Positions 51,551-59,812 of a DNA stretch of 64,000 bases are shown here, piece by piece. Position 1 is the stretch's first letter; each line of letters starts with the position of its first letter. Origin of the DNA: Paenibacillus algorifonticola. Its GTDB lineage: Bacteria; Bacillota; Bacilli; Paenibacillales; Paenibacillaceae. The DNA lies in the NCBI RefSeq assembly GCF_000971975.1, contig NZ_LAQO01000018.1, positions 124,001-188,000 on the forward strand, given 5' to 3'. Position numbers and translations under genes: made by a program. Below the pieces are notes generated by a model that worked only from the letters and a program-made list of their open reading frames with translations, did not search any database and had not been told where the DNA came from.

Positions 51551-52336
51551 ATGAATGAACTTAACGCTTTATTTCGTAAAAGAATAGGTTTCCCAGAAAG
51601 TGAAGCTGTCACTTTCGATCGTTTGGCAGATGTACTTGAGAGGACAGCAAAAACCGTGCCTTTTGAAAATCTAGCTATTATTAGAAAGAGCACCGCTGTT
51701 ATTTCTAAACAACATTTAGTTCAAAAAATTCTAATGGCTCAAGAAGGCGGGCTTTGCTACGAAATAAATGCGCTTCTCTATCTTTTTTTAATCGAAAATG
51801 GGTTTGACGCCGTTCTAACGCGCGGGGTTGTCTACAATCATGATAGTCAAGCTTATTTCACAATGGGAAGAACTCATTTAACGATTCTGCTTACTCACGG
51901 GGAGCAAACCTATGTCATCGATACAGGTTTTGGAGGGAATTTGCCATTAAAGCCTGTTCCTTTATCGGGCGAAACGATAACGTCGAGCAATGGACAATTT
52001 CGCATTAAAAAAGAGGACGGCGAATATGGAGACTACCTTCTTGAAATGAAGCTGAAGCATAAGGACACCGATTGGAAAACCGGCTATACCTTCGATTCTC
52101 AAAAGCCGCTGGCTGACTTAACGGAATGTAATGCCATTCGCAAAATTGTGTTCGAGCATTCAGAATCTCGCTTTAATAAACATCCTTTGATTACAAAACG
52201 AACAGATGACGGAAGCATTACGTTAACCGACACTTCTTTCACGGTGTGGAAGGATGGTGTTTTAACAAAAGAGCAAATCGATAGGGCGAGCTACGAAAGG
52301 CTGTTGAAACAGCATTTTGGAATGTCCAATAGATGA
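51551..52336 (+). CDS. nat: Arylamine N-acetyltransferase
   Basis: A 261-aa NAT-family enzyme transferring acetyl from acetyl-CoA to arylamines or hydrazines. Catalytic triad visible: Cys69 in GGLCYE, His109 in GRTHLT, Asp124 in VIDTGFGG. ATG 51551 is chosen (GGAGG upstream) over 51524. Divergent LysR regulator; followed by a strong terminator. Likely a detoxification enzyme. Confidence 0.92.
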   Translation: MNELNALFRKRIGFPESEAVTFDRLADVLERTAKTVPFENLAIIRKSTAVISKQHLVQKILMAQEGGLCYEINALLYLFLIENGFDAVLTRGVVYNHDSQAYFTMGRTHLTILLTHGEQTYVIDTGFGGNLPLKPVPLSGETITSSNGQFRIKKEDGEYGDYLLEMKLKHKDTDWKTGYTFDSQKPLADLTECNAIRKIVFEHSESRFNKHPLITKRTDDGSITLTDTSFTVWKDGVLTKEQIDRASYERLLKQHFGMSNR

Positions 52337-52365
52337 GGCGGCCATTTGATAGCTCAGCAGCCAAG

Positions 52366-52415
52366 AAAAAACGGGCAACGGTGGATAAATGACCACCACT
52401 GCCCGTTCTTTTTTA
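52366..52415. terminator. Bidirectional Rho-independent terminator
   Basis: ACGGGCA-GGTGG pairs with CCACC-TGCCCGT, flanked by an A-run and TTCTTTTTT. It ends the NAT gene and also lies beyond the stop of the minus-strand SLH remnant. Confidence 0.88.
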
Positions 52416-52459
52416 AATAGGGGGGATTGGTATTGATGAATTAAAAACTCATTTTACCG

Positions 52460-52744
52460 TTAAACAAGCTTATCCAAAAGACGAAGCAGCATAGTAACCG
52501 ATTCGGCGCGAGACGCATAATCATTCGGTTTGAACGTTCCGTTCCCTCTGCCATTAATGACTCCTTCTGCAAAGAGCGCTTCAATATGGTCTTTAGCCCA
52601 GTTTTGGGATATGTCAGAGAATTCAGCGGCTTCCGCAGGTTTATGAATCGTCAGACGGGAAAGCATAGCGGCAAGCTCGGCCCGGGAAATTTCTTGGTCA
52701 GGATGGAACAGGCCATCGCCGTACCCCGTAATGCCCCCTTTGCC
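52460..52744 (-). pseudogene. Remnant of an SLH-domain protein C-terminus
   Basis: Ninety-five codons without a start of their own encode the end of one SLH motif (ITGYGDGLFHPDQEISRAEL) and a complete second one (ISQNWAKDHIEALFAEGVI ... TFKPNDYASRAE). The fragment begins right after the stop of the nitroreductase gene, separated by a TGA. It is the tail of a surface-protein gene whose body was deleted. Confidence 0.8.
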
Positions 52745-52753
52745 TCACCTTGC

Positions 52754-53434
52754 TTAGTCAATCCACTTCGTAACCTGTTCCATAGGCTGCCGGGTTTTGG
52801 CACGTTTAGGAGCTTCCGCCCGGTACCCAAAAGTGACCATAACTGAAATATCCCATACGCCACCCTCCAGCAAGCCTTCCTCCTTCAGTATGCTATGGAT
52901 GATATCGCGGTTGAAGCCCTCAATCGGGCAGGAATCAATTCCGATTTGCGCAGCAGCCGTCATCATATTGCCGAGGGCAATATAAGTCTGCTTCGAGGCC
53001 CAATCAAACAAGGTGCGCTCATTGTCGAGCAAATGCTGATCCTTTTCCTGAAACTGTCTATAAATGGTCGGTATTTTCTGAAAAACCTCATCGGACATGC
53101 CCTTTACTTCTTTGCACATATATTCAGCGTAAGCCGAATCATAACGCGCATCTGTCCGGGCCAGCACCAGCACAACATGGCTTGCTGACGGAATTTGCTT
53201 GAGACCGCCCCATGCTCCAGTCACAAGCTTTTCCCTTAAGGCCTTATTTTGGACGATAACAAATTTCCATGGCTCAAATCCGACCGAGCTGGGCGACATT
53301 CTGCCTGTTTCAAGAATAAATTCAAAATCTGCCGCCGGAATTACTCTGGATGCATCAAATTGCGGAGTCGCATGGCGAAAATGATAGGCGCTCAAGATGT
53401 CATTTTTTCTTGCTTCCTGTTCCGTAACGTTCAT
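52754..53434 (-). CDS. NAD(P)H-dependent nitroreductase family oxidoreductase
   Basis: A 226-aa FMN enzyme of the NfsB/YfkO branch: FRHATPQFD start, RMSPSSVGFEPWKFVIV for FMN binding, and IGIDSCPIEGFN near the C-terminal third. It reduces nitroaromatics or quinones. Divergent from an HxlR regulator with a palindromic operator between. Confidence 0.9.
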   Translation of the reverse strand: MNVTEQEARKNDILSAYHFRHATPQFDASRVIPAADFEFILETGRMSPSSVGFEPWKFVIVQNKALREKLVTGAWGGLKQIPSASHVVLVLARTDARYDSAYAEYMCKEVKGMSDEVFQKIPTIYRQFQEKDQHLLDNERTLFDWASKQTYIALGNMMTAAAQIGIDSCPIEGFNRDIIHSILKEEGLLEGGVWDISVMVTFGYRAEAPKRAKTRQPMEQVTKWID

Positions 53435-53602
53435 GTATATCCAACCTCTCTATTGGGACGATTTGCCCGTTGAACGAGCATTCGGTGTAAGCTTATGCTT
53501 CGAAAAAGCCCCTGCGTGCACGCTAATTGCTTGTCCGACTATTGCTTAAGTGTCATAATAGGAGATATATGCAAAGTAAACAAGTACGCACATTTTTGTT
53601 TC

Positions 53603-53623
53603 CAAGTTACGAATAGTAACTTG
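53603..53623. promoter_or_regulatory. HxlR-type palindromic operator
   Basis: CAAGTTAC-GAATA-GTAACTTG, two perfect 8-bp arms, lies 37 bp upstream of the HxlR start in the divergent region. Inverted repeats with this GTAAC-type core are usual for HxlR regulators. Confidence 0.75.
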
Positions 53624-53660
53624 TATAGATATGACATTAGGCATGAAAGGAGGACTGACT

Positions 53661-54065
53661 ATGACAGGACAAAATATAAAGGACGGAGCCAGCATCGTTA
53701 ATTTCGGCTGCCCCGTAACCAAAACAGCCGATATGGTCGGCGGCAAGTGGAAGGGCGTTATTTTGTACCATCTGACCTCTGGTTCAAAACGCTACAATGA
53801 GCTGCGCAAGCTGCTCCCGCATATTACGCAAAGGATGCTGACCTTGCAGCTGCGCGAGCTGGAGCGCGATGGGATCGTGCTGCGGCAGGTGTACCCGGTA
53901 GTTCCACCTAGAGTGGACTATTCGCTCACTGCGCTTGGGGAGACACTTCGACCAGTGCTTTTCTTCATGAGAGATTGGGGCGTTTATTATGAAAATCTTC
54001 AGGAAAATGGCGAGTCGCAGGTTGCTTTGCCGGAGCTTGACGAAACCGTAATAGAGAAAAAATGA
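53661..54065 (+). CDS. HxlR-family transcriptional regulator
   Basis: A 134-aa winged-helix regulator with the family pattern CPVTKTADMVGGKWKGVILYHL split over residues 17-38, RYNELRKLLPHITQRMLTLQLRELE, and YSLTALGETL. Cys17 in the GCP motif is the position used for thiol/aldehyde sensing in this family. ATG 53661 has AAAGGAGG upstream. Probably regulates the divergent nitroreductase. Confidence 0.9.
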   Translation: MTGQNIKDGASIVNFGCPVTKTADMVGGKWKGVILYHLTSGSKRYNELRKLLPHITQRMLTLQLRELERDGIVLRQVYPVVPPRVDYSLTALGETLRPVLFFMRDWGVYYENLQENGESQVALPELDETVIEKK

Positions 54066-54124
54066 TTTATTGTTGATTTTAAATAATCAAGCTATAATTA
54101 CAGCATAAAGGTCGTGAAGAACAC

Positions 54125-54195
54125 GCCGCTTCCACACATTGAACATCCTGATTGAGTAATTGGGGTGATCTGTATGGAAGCGGCTTTTGTTTTTT
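54125..54195 (+). terminator. Rho-independent terminator with long loop
   Basis: GCCGCTTCCA pairs with TGGAAGCGGC followed by TTTTGTTTTTT; the loop is about 45 nt. It separates the HxlR gene from the nuclease-like gene. Confidence 0.75.
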
Positions 54196-54250
54196 AATGC
54201 TGGGTTACATATAGACAAATCTAATTAATTAACAAAGGAGGAAAAGCACA

Positions 54251-54897
54251 ATGTCGCGCTTTGAGCAGCAATATCATGAATGGATGCAGGACAATCTTGA
54301 TAAAGAAAAGAATCCTCGAAGGCTTGAACTCCTTCAAAAAGGACTCGGTCATGGAACGAAAGCGTTCCTTAGGTCCGTGTGGTTTCCCGCTGTCGGACAT
54401 TTTAATCACTTGCTTCCTGAGTGGGAGGTACGTGATTTCAGTAATAGCTACCGTTATCTGGATCTTGCTTATATGCCTGGCGGTGCAAAAGGCGGAATAG
54501 AAATTCAAGGGTATGGTCCTCATGCTAGAGATCTTGATGTAAGGCGCTTTAAGGATTTATGTCGACGCCATTGCTTGTTGTCACTGGATGGGTGGACGTT
54601 TCCCCCATCGCCTATCCTTCTATCGTCGATGAGCCAAAACAGTGTCAGCAGCTCATTCTAGCTTTTATCGGAAAATTTATTGCATCCGACGTACCTTCCA
54701 CATTATCCTGGCTTGAAGCCGAAACGGTTCGGTTTGCTCGCCGCCTTTTGCGTCCAATATCCCCTTTGGAACTAACCAGCCATCTAAGGGTAAGTGACCG
54801 ACAGGCCAGACATATATTGCATGAACTAGTTGAGCTTCAAATAATGGACATAGCGAGCGGTCAACTGCGCGCCCGTACCTATAAACTTCGATTTTAA
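54251..54897 (+). pseudogene. Nuclease-fold/winged-helix protein gene with a one-base frameshift in a C-run
   Basis: From ATG 54251 (AAAGGAGG upstream) the frame encodes an N-terminal domain with WFPAVGHFNHLLPEWEVRDF and KGGIEIQGYGPHARD, like the Vsr/DUF559 restriction-endonuclease fold. At about 54600 the run TTTCCCCCATC has five C; a sixth would join the frame to PIAYPSIVDEPKQCQQL and a C-terminal winged helix (LELTSHLRVSDRQARHILHELV), giving about 215 aa. Without it the first frame ends at 54661. It may be a pseudogene, a phase-variable gene or a base-calling error. The family resembles conserved bacillar regulators of unknown function. Confidence 0.65.
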
Positions 54898-54935
54898 TCA
54901 CAAAATAATCAGGAAGCGGTATCATCCTAACTTTG

Positions 54936-55113
54936 GCGGACTGAGAATCCGTTATTTGCTATAATCAATGGTTTATTAAGGTGCTTGCGGACTCAGGAGC
55001 CGTTAATAGACGCAAAATACCTGGATTGACTTGATTATTCAGGCAATAACGGATTTCCTGTCCGCATGCGCGCTCAAATCGACAAAATCGCTGAAATAGC
55101 GGATCTACAGTCC
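54936..55113. repeat. Four degenerate 20-bp repeats in direct and inverted orientation
   Basis: GCGGACTGAGAATCCGTTAT at 54936-54955 recurs with changes at 54987-55006 (direct), and inverted at 55045-55065 and 55095-55113. All keep CGGAC and ATCCG or GCCGTTA cores. They lie in 270 bp of non-coding sequence. This looks like a small interspersed repeat family; its function is not known. Confidence 0.6.
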
Positions 55114-55167
55114 TCAAACACAATTCAGAGTGACCCATTTTATTGAAAGCGGAATGTTAAACGAAAC

Positions 55168-55290
55168 AAAAAACTCTACCTGCCCCTTGAGTATATTACG
55201 CAGCTGCGCATCGCCGAAGCGAAAAAACTGCTTTTGGAAACCAAACTATCCAATCAGGAAATTTCCCGAAAAGTAGGCAATGGGTTTACT
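55168..55290 (+). pseudogene. AraC-family HTH fragment
   Basis: With no start codon of its own, the frame reads LEYITQLRIAEAKKLLLETK then LSNQEISRKVGNGF, the linker helix and second HTH of an AraC regulator, and then loses similarity. Flanking sequence is non-coding, so it is a relic of a deleted gene. Confidence 0.75.
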
Positions 55291-55397
55291 GCTGTCTATT
55301 CTATGGGTGCACTTCACAAGCGAACTTATTCTTCAACTTCTACATCATTAACATGATGAAGATGATTCACCTTGCTAAACAAGGTAAAATAACAGCA

Positions 55398-55447
55398 TAT
55401 AAAAAGCGTCAGTACAGCAAGTATCTCTACTTGTACCGACGCTTTTT
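55398..55447. terminator. Bidirectional Rho-independent terminator
   Basis: AAAAAGCGTC (55401-55410) pairs with GACGCTTTTT (55438-55447), extended by GTAC and CAAG/CTTG blocks. It is placed 36 bp past the minus-strand isomerase stop. Confidence 0.85.
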
Positions 55448-55483
55448 CACTCCAATGCTGCCTCAACACGCTGCACCATCGGT

Positions 55484-56302
55484 TCAAGCTAAACAATCCC
55501 ACAGCCTGCGCGCCCGCTCGGCATACAGCAGCGATTCACGCCAGCGGTCGCTTAGCTCAGCCGTTGTACCTTCACCTGTGTGGCGGGTCATCGCATAAGG
55601 CGGCGGCCCCAGCTCGCAGACGAACGGAAAGCTGTCCCCTGGCTGCGAACGCAGGAGCCACTGCTCCATCCCCTTGCGCCACCAGCGTTCAAAATGCGGC
55701 AGCATCGCCTTCGCCTCTTCATGCTCCCAGCCAATCTGAATTTGCTCCCCATTCGAGACACGAGCATGAATGCTGCTCGTATGAACGAGCAGCTGCTGGA
55801 GCAGCTCCTCGGCTTCAGGATGAATGCTCCGCATTTCGCCAGCCAGCACATAATGAGAAAAATCGATCGTCAGATCTAGCTGCCCCAGATTTCGTACATA
55901 GCGGGCAGTCCGAATTAAATCCTGCGTAATCGTTCCTCGGTGCGTCTCGACATAGACCGGTATGCCCGCTTGACGGGACAGCTCCTTAATCGCGCCAAGC
56001 AAGCTTTCGACATCTATTCCCGTTACGAATGGCGTCATAACCTGTGCGTTGATGAAGGGGATGCCGCCAAAGCGCACCGCATTTTCCAAAAAAGCTTCCA
56101 TATCCGCTACGCTTGCAGGATACGCGTTGACACTCAGCTCCAGCTGATGCTGCGCCAGCAGCTCCTTCCACTGCGCTTCATGCTCCGGCTTTGGAATAAA
56201 GCCATTAATACCTTCAAACCCGGCGCCCGCGATCCGCTTTATTTTATCTGCTGCCTTATCCAAAGCGAAATCCGGCACCTGCTCCATGCCCCACCAGGAC
56301 AT
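55484..56302 (-). CDS. Sugar phosphate isomerase/epimerase-like TIM-barrel protein
   Basis: A xylose-isomerase-like TIM barrel (AP endonuclease 2 superfamily): MSWWGMEQVPDF start, AGAGFEGINGF, GIPVYVETHRGT with the metal Glu, LTIDFSHYVL with Asp and His, and ELGPPPYAM late. ATG 56302 begins at the first barrel strand. An in-frame GTG at 56383 would overlap the upstream dioxygenase gene by 62 bp and lacks a ribosome site; the true start may lie between. With the upstream PhyH gene and divergent AraC regulator it forms a catabolic-looking module for an unknown sugar-like substrate. Confidence 0.8.
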   Translation of the reverse strand: MSWWGMEQVPDFALDKAADKIKRIAGAGFEGINGFIPKPEHEAQWKELLAQHQLELSVNAYPASVADMEAFLENAVRFGGIPFINAQVMTPFVTGIDVESLLGAIKELSRQAGIPVYVETHRGTITQDLIRTARYVRNLGQLDLTIDFSHYVLAGEMRSIHPEAEELLQQLLVHTSSIHARVSNGEQIQIGWEHEEAKAMLPHFERWWRKGMEQWLLRSQPGDSFPFVCELGPPPYAMTRHTGEGTTAELSDRWRESLLYAERARRLWDCLA

Positions 56303-56321
56303 ATGAACGCTGAGCTTTCGG

Positions 56322-57131
56322 TCAATGCGGGTAATTGGCTTCGTATTCAATGCCGCACGGCCCCCCGTCTGGATTGTTCTCACGATCTATCATGCTGCCA
56401 TCCGCACGAAACAGCGGGCGGTAAAAATGGCTAATATGCGTCGCAGATTCATTGGCATAATGGCATATAAAGGCGCGCCGGAACCGATCCTTCGTTTTGT
56501 TGCGGTAAGAGCCATGAATGAGATTGCCGTTAAAAAATAACGTATCTCCCCGCTCCATCCGCGCCGGAACCGGCTTATTATCCTTTGGCGGCTTGACGTA
56601 ATGCTTCGTAAACGACTCCGTCACATCCGCCTCCTCCGGACAGGACAGCTCGTAATCATGCGTTTTCGGTACGACCAGCATCCCGCCATTTTCCTCATCG
56701 GCCGCATCAATGGCTGTCCATGCTGCAATGCAATTGCCCGGCTCGACCTTCAAATAAAAATTATCCTGATGCAGCGCCTGCCCCCGCGAGCCTGGCGGTT
56801 TATAGTAGAACATGCTTTGCGCGGCAATCGGCTCCTCTTCGTATAAATCTCTCAGCACATCGAGCACGGGCTGGTGCAGCATATATTTTTTTGCCGTCTC
56901 ATTGAAGCGATGGGGATGCATCACCCGAGGATAACGCTTCAGCGGATCGGTCGTCTCCTCGCTCAGATCAGGCTCAAAATACCCGGGAACGGTCTGCTTG
57001 CTAATCCCTTCAAAGGTTGAATCGATTTCGGCAAGCTCCTGCTCGCTGAATAAATTTTTGACGATTAAATACCCGTCACGTCGGTATTGCTCCAGCTGTT
57101 CAGCCGTTAATGTCAGGGCACCAGATGTCAT
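56322..57131 (-). CDS. Phytanoyl-CoA dioxygenase family protein (Fe(II)/2-oxoglutarate)
   Basis: A 269-aa PhyH-family oxygenase: TAEQLEQYRRDGYLIVKNLF start, iron ligands in HQDNFYLKVEPG (HxD) and the distal His in NGNLIHGS, followed by RRAFICHY for 2-oxoglutarate binding. ATG 57131 is chosen because AAGGAG lies upstream; GTG 57152 would precede that site. Substrate unknown. Divergent AraC regulator at 57425. Confidence 0.88.
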   Translation of the reverse strand: MTSGALTLTAEQLEQYRRDGYLIVKNLFSEQELAEIDSTFEGISKQTVPGYFEPDLSEETTDPLKRYPRVMHPHRFNETAKKYMLHQPVLDVLRDLYEEEPIAAQSMFYYKPPGSRGQALHQDNFYLKVEPGNCIAAWTAIDAADEENGGMLVVPKTHDYELSCPEEADVTESFTKHYVKPPKDNKPVPARMERGDTLFFNGNLIHGSYRNKTKDRFRRAFICHYANESATHISHFYRPLFRADGSMIDRENNPDGGPCGIEYEANYPH

Positions 57132-57424
57132 AAGGCCTCGCTCCTTTTTCACATAGCGGCACTTTGGAGTGCCTGATTTTTAATGTTTAATTTATGCTGC
57201 TTGATAAATCAAGTATAGTGCGAGAGCCCTTTATGAAGGAATGAACAATCATACTGAAAACTACATCGATTCTGCTATTTTAAAAATAACGGCGTATACG
57301 AATTTATGCTTTCACTGCTTCATTCACGCTCAAACAGCTGGTTTTCAGAGCAATAGCCAAGACAGCAACAAAAAGGTAAACTAAATGTATTCTGCAAGGC
57401 TGTTTTGGGAAGGATGGAGACGCC

Positions 57425-58258
57425 ATGAAACGAAACGATTGGGACAGACGCCAGGGCAAGGCCGCTGCTGAGCAGTCCGTTATTTTTGCAGGCCATTTTA
57501 CGGAAAACGATCATTACCATACGGTACGGCCAAACGGCAGAAGCGACTGGCTGATGTTTTATACACTGCAGGGAGAAGGCTTTGCTCTGACCGACGATTC
57601 GCGCAAGCGCTGCTTGCCAGGAGAGCTTACGCTCATTCGGCCAGGCTGCATGCATGAGTATGGCACAGCAGCGGGACAAACGTGGCAGTTTGTGTGGGTT
57701 CATTTTCCCGATGTGATGGCTGAAACCGGGCTGCTCCCCGCCTCCGATCTGATTTCGTATCCGATTCGCCAGCCCTCAGCGGGCAAACGGATTTATCGGG
57801 CTTTTCGGCGTATATTGACCGACTCGTTGGCAAGCAGCCTGTATAGTGAATCGTTATGTGAAAACTCGCTGCGCGAAATTTTGCTGCTGCTTGCCCAGCA
57901 GATTAACAGCAAGGCGGATGCCCGCATTGAAGAAGCGATGCATTTGCTCGCCGTTCACATGACTCAGCCGCTTTCTATTGGGGAGCTCGCCCATACGATT
58001 GGGCTTTCTCCGTCCAGATTGTCCCATCTATTCAAGGCTTCAACTGGGTATTCCATCATCGATATGCATAACCGGATGCGCGTTCGCCAAGCTGCCCTGC
58101 TGCTGGAGCATACGAAACGGAGCGCTTCTGAAATCGCTTTTGACGTGGGCTACCAAAACTACAATCATTTTGCTGTGCAATTTAGCAAGGTTTATGGCAC
58201 TTCCCCCCGCGCTTACCGCAACTGGAAACAAACGCCTGATGGTTTGGCACAACAATAA
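57425..58258 (+). CDS. AraC-family regulator with cupin sensor
   Basis: A 277-aa protein: AraC-binding cupin domain (1-150, RPNGRSDWLMFYTLQGEG, ELTLIRPGCMHEYG) and double HTH (SIGELAHTIGLSPSRLSHLF, SEIAFDVGYQNYNHFAVQF, ending SPRAYR). GGAGACG precedes the ATG. Divergent from the PhyH/isomerase genes; a short palindrome CTTGAT-AA-ATCAAG at 57200-57213 lies between. Confidence 0.9.
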   Translation: MKRNDWDRRQGKAAAEQSVIFAGHFTENDHYHTVRPNGRSDWLMFYTLQGEGFALTDDSRKRCLPGELTLIRPGCMHEYGTAAGQTWQFVWVHFPDVMAETGLLPASDLISYPIRQPSAGKRIYRAFRRILTDSLASSLYSESLCENSLREILLLLAQQINSKADARIEEAMHLLAVHMTQPLSIGELAHTIGLSPSRLSHLFKASTGYSIIDMHNRMRVRQAALLLEHTKRSASEIAFDVGYQNYNHFAVQFSKVYGTSPRAYRNWKQTPDGLAQQ

Positions 58259-58312
58259 GTGGAAACAAAACTCGCAGAGATGGTAAAATAGGAACTGGGA
58301 AGGAGGTCAATT

Positions 58313-58945
58313 ATGACCACGGAAAACGAAGTAAGCGAAGAGGAACAGCAAAGCGAGAACCCACAAGAGCAAGAAGCGAAACAAATTATTTTGGCGGTAT
58401 ATGCTCGCACGCTCCAAATGCTTCAAGCCGAGTTCGAAACTTATCAGGTTGAGGGACAGATTATTAACAATCCCAATTATGGACCTTTGTTTGCCTACCG
58501 CTTGAAAGAGGCGGATGCCGATAAGGAGTATGCTTGCGGCTTTTTTATTAATGAACTGCTTGAAAAGCATAAGGATGCTGAGAGGGCAAGCCAATGGCTC
58601 GCTTCCTTCTATATCGATATGATTGACAGCGGTATCAGCAAGCCGCTTCAGACACCTCCCGGGTCCGAAGATGACACCAAGAAGCTGTTTGATGAGTATA
58701 TCGTACCTCATTGCGCGAAGTCGGTTCGGGAAGAATTTAGTCCTGAGCAGGTTTATGTGGATTTGGACATGCATGAGCAAATTGGCCCGGTTCTCGAAGC
58801 GGGATTCCCTGCGATTAAGGACGGCAACAATGTATGTGCGATGCCTTTCCACTACTTGCTCACGCTGCATTTAATGAATCGCGATCCAGCAGATCCGCTC
58901 GTTCATGGCCTGTACAAAATCCGTGAAGAGCATGGTTTGGAATAA
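58313..58945 (+). CDS. Conserved hypothetical soluble protein
   Basis: A 210-aa acidic protein starting with a charged, Glu/Gln-rich tail (residues 1-22), followed by a helical domain with Tyr- and Asp-rich segments (ILAVYARTLQMLQAEFETYQ, EQVYVDLDMHEQIG). No membrane segment, signal peptide or known motif is visible. GGGAGGAGGT-like ribosome site upstream of the ATG. Function unknown. Confidence 0.75.
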   Translation: MTTENEVSEEEQQSENPQEQEAKQIILAVYARTLQMLQAEFETYQVEGQIINNPNYGPLFAYRLKEADADKEYACGFFINELLEKHKDAERASQWLASFYIDMIDSGISKPLQTPPGSEDDTKKLFDEYIVPHCAKSVREEFSPEQVYVDLDMHEQIGPVLEAGFPAIKDGNNVCAMPFHYLLTLHLMNRDPADPLVHGLYKIREEHGLE

Positions 58946-58948
58946 CAA

Positions 58949-58998
58949 TTGACAATCGGCTCTGCCGACAATTATACTGTACATAAAAACAGTACAGT
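58949..58998 (+). promoter_or_regulatory. Sigma-A promoter with overlapping palindromic operator
   Basis: TTGACA (58949-58954) and TATACT (58973-58978) are 18 bp apart. ACTGTAC-N9-GTACAGT (58976-58998) is a perfect inverted repeat covering the -10 and the start site. It drives the nitroreductase gene at 59069. No regulator is adjacent, so the repressor is unknown. Confidence 0.75.
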
Positions 58999-59068
58999 TC
59001 ATCGTTCTCTTTTGGCAGCTTCATGCCGAATGGTGAACGCATTTGATCTGCAAAGAGGAGTGTCTCAC

Positions 59069-59701
59069 TTGTCTAGTTCCGAAAGTTCATTCAGCACGGT
59101 TATCCGCGAGCGCCGTTCGGTTCGCAAATATGATCCAACTTTTAAAATGACGCAGGAAGAAATTCACGATATTATCGCTGATGCGGTTCTTGCGCCGTCC
59201 GGAAGCAATCTGCAGCCTTGGCGTTTTCTCGTCATTACCGATCAGGAAACGAAGCAAAAGCTGCTTCCCGTTGCTTTTAACCAAGAGCAGGTTGTGACTT
59301 CTTCTGCTGTCATTGCCGTTATGGCCGATTTGGAGTTTTATAAACAAGCCGAGCGCATCTATGAAAAATCGATTGAAGCCGGCTATATGACCCGCGAAGC
59401 AGCAGATAAGCTCAGAACGAATATGACGGGCTTCTACGCGAGTGCTCCTGCTGAACGCCTGCTCTCCTCTGTACTCGTTGACGGCGGACTTGTGTCGATG
59501 CAGCTGATGCTGGCTGCGCGTGCCAAAGGCTTCGATACTGTACCAATGGCTGGTTACGACGTAGCGAAATTCCGCGAGCTGATGAATGTGCCTGAAAACT
59601 ATACGAATGTCATGCTGATTGCCCTTGGCAAAGCTTCAGAAGCCGGTCATCCGACTACCCGTCTGGATGTTAATGACGTTACGTATTGGAATCAATTCTA
59701 A
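59069..59701 (+). CDS. Nitroreductase family protein
   Basis: A 210-aa FMN oxidoreductase: VIRERRSVRKYDP for FMN phosphate contacts, VLAPSGSNLQPWRFLVI, and a C-terminal MLIALGKAS. The start is TTG 59069, placed behind AAGAGGAG; a longer frame from 58949 would include the promoter. Similar to YodC/YdgI-type nitroreductases. Confidence 0.88.
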   Translation: MSSSESSFSTVIRERRSVRKYDPTFKMTQEEIHDIIADAVLAPSGSNLQPWRFLVITDQETKQKLLPVAFNQEQVVTSSAVIAVMADLEFYKQAERIYEKSIEAGYMTREAADKLRTNMTGFYASAPAERLLSSVLVDGGLVSMQLMLAARAKGFDTVPMAGYDVAKFRELMNVPENYTNVMLIALGKASEAGHPTTRLDVNDVTYWNQF

Positions 59702-59716
59702 ACCAACCAACATAAG

Positions 59717-59771
59717 ACCGTTTTCCACTGGAGCTGCCTAGCGACGCCTCTTTTGGAAAATGGTTTTTTTT
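59717..59771 (+). terminator. Rho-independent terminator
   Basis: ACCGTTTTCCA pairs with TGGAAAATGGT (one G-T wobble) and is followed by a run of T. It ends the nitroreductase transcript before the aldo/keto reductase gene. Confidence 0.8.
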
Positions 59772-59812
59772 CAAATTAAACGATTTCCTAATCCGAAAGG
59801 GGTTACTTGAAT

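Noticed and set aside
55353..55598. Plus-strand 81-codon frame
   Set aside because: It spans a bidirectional terminator and overlaps the end of the isomerase gene in antisense.
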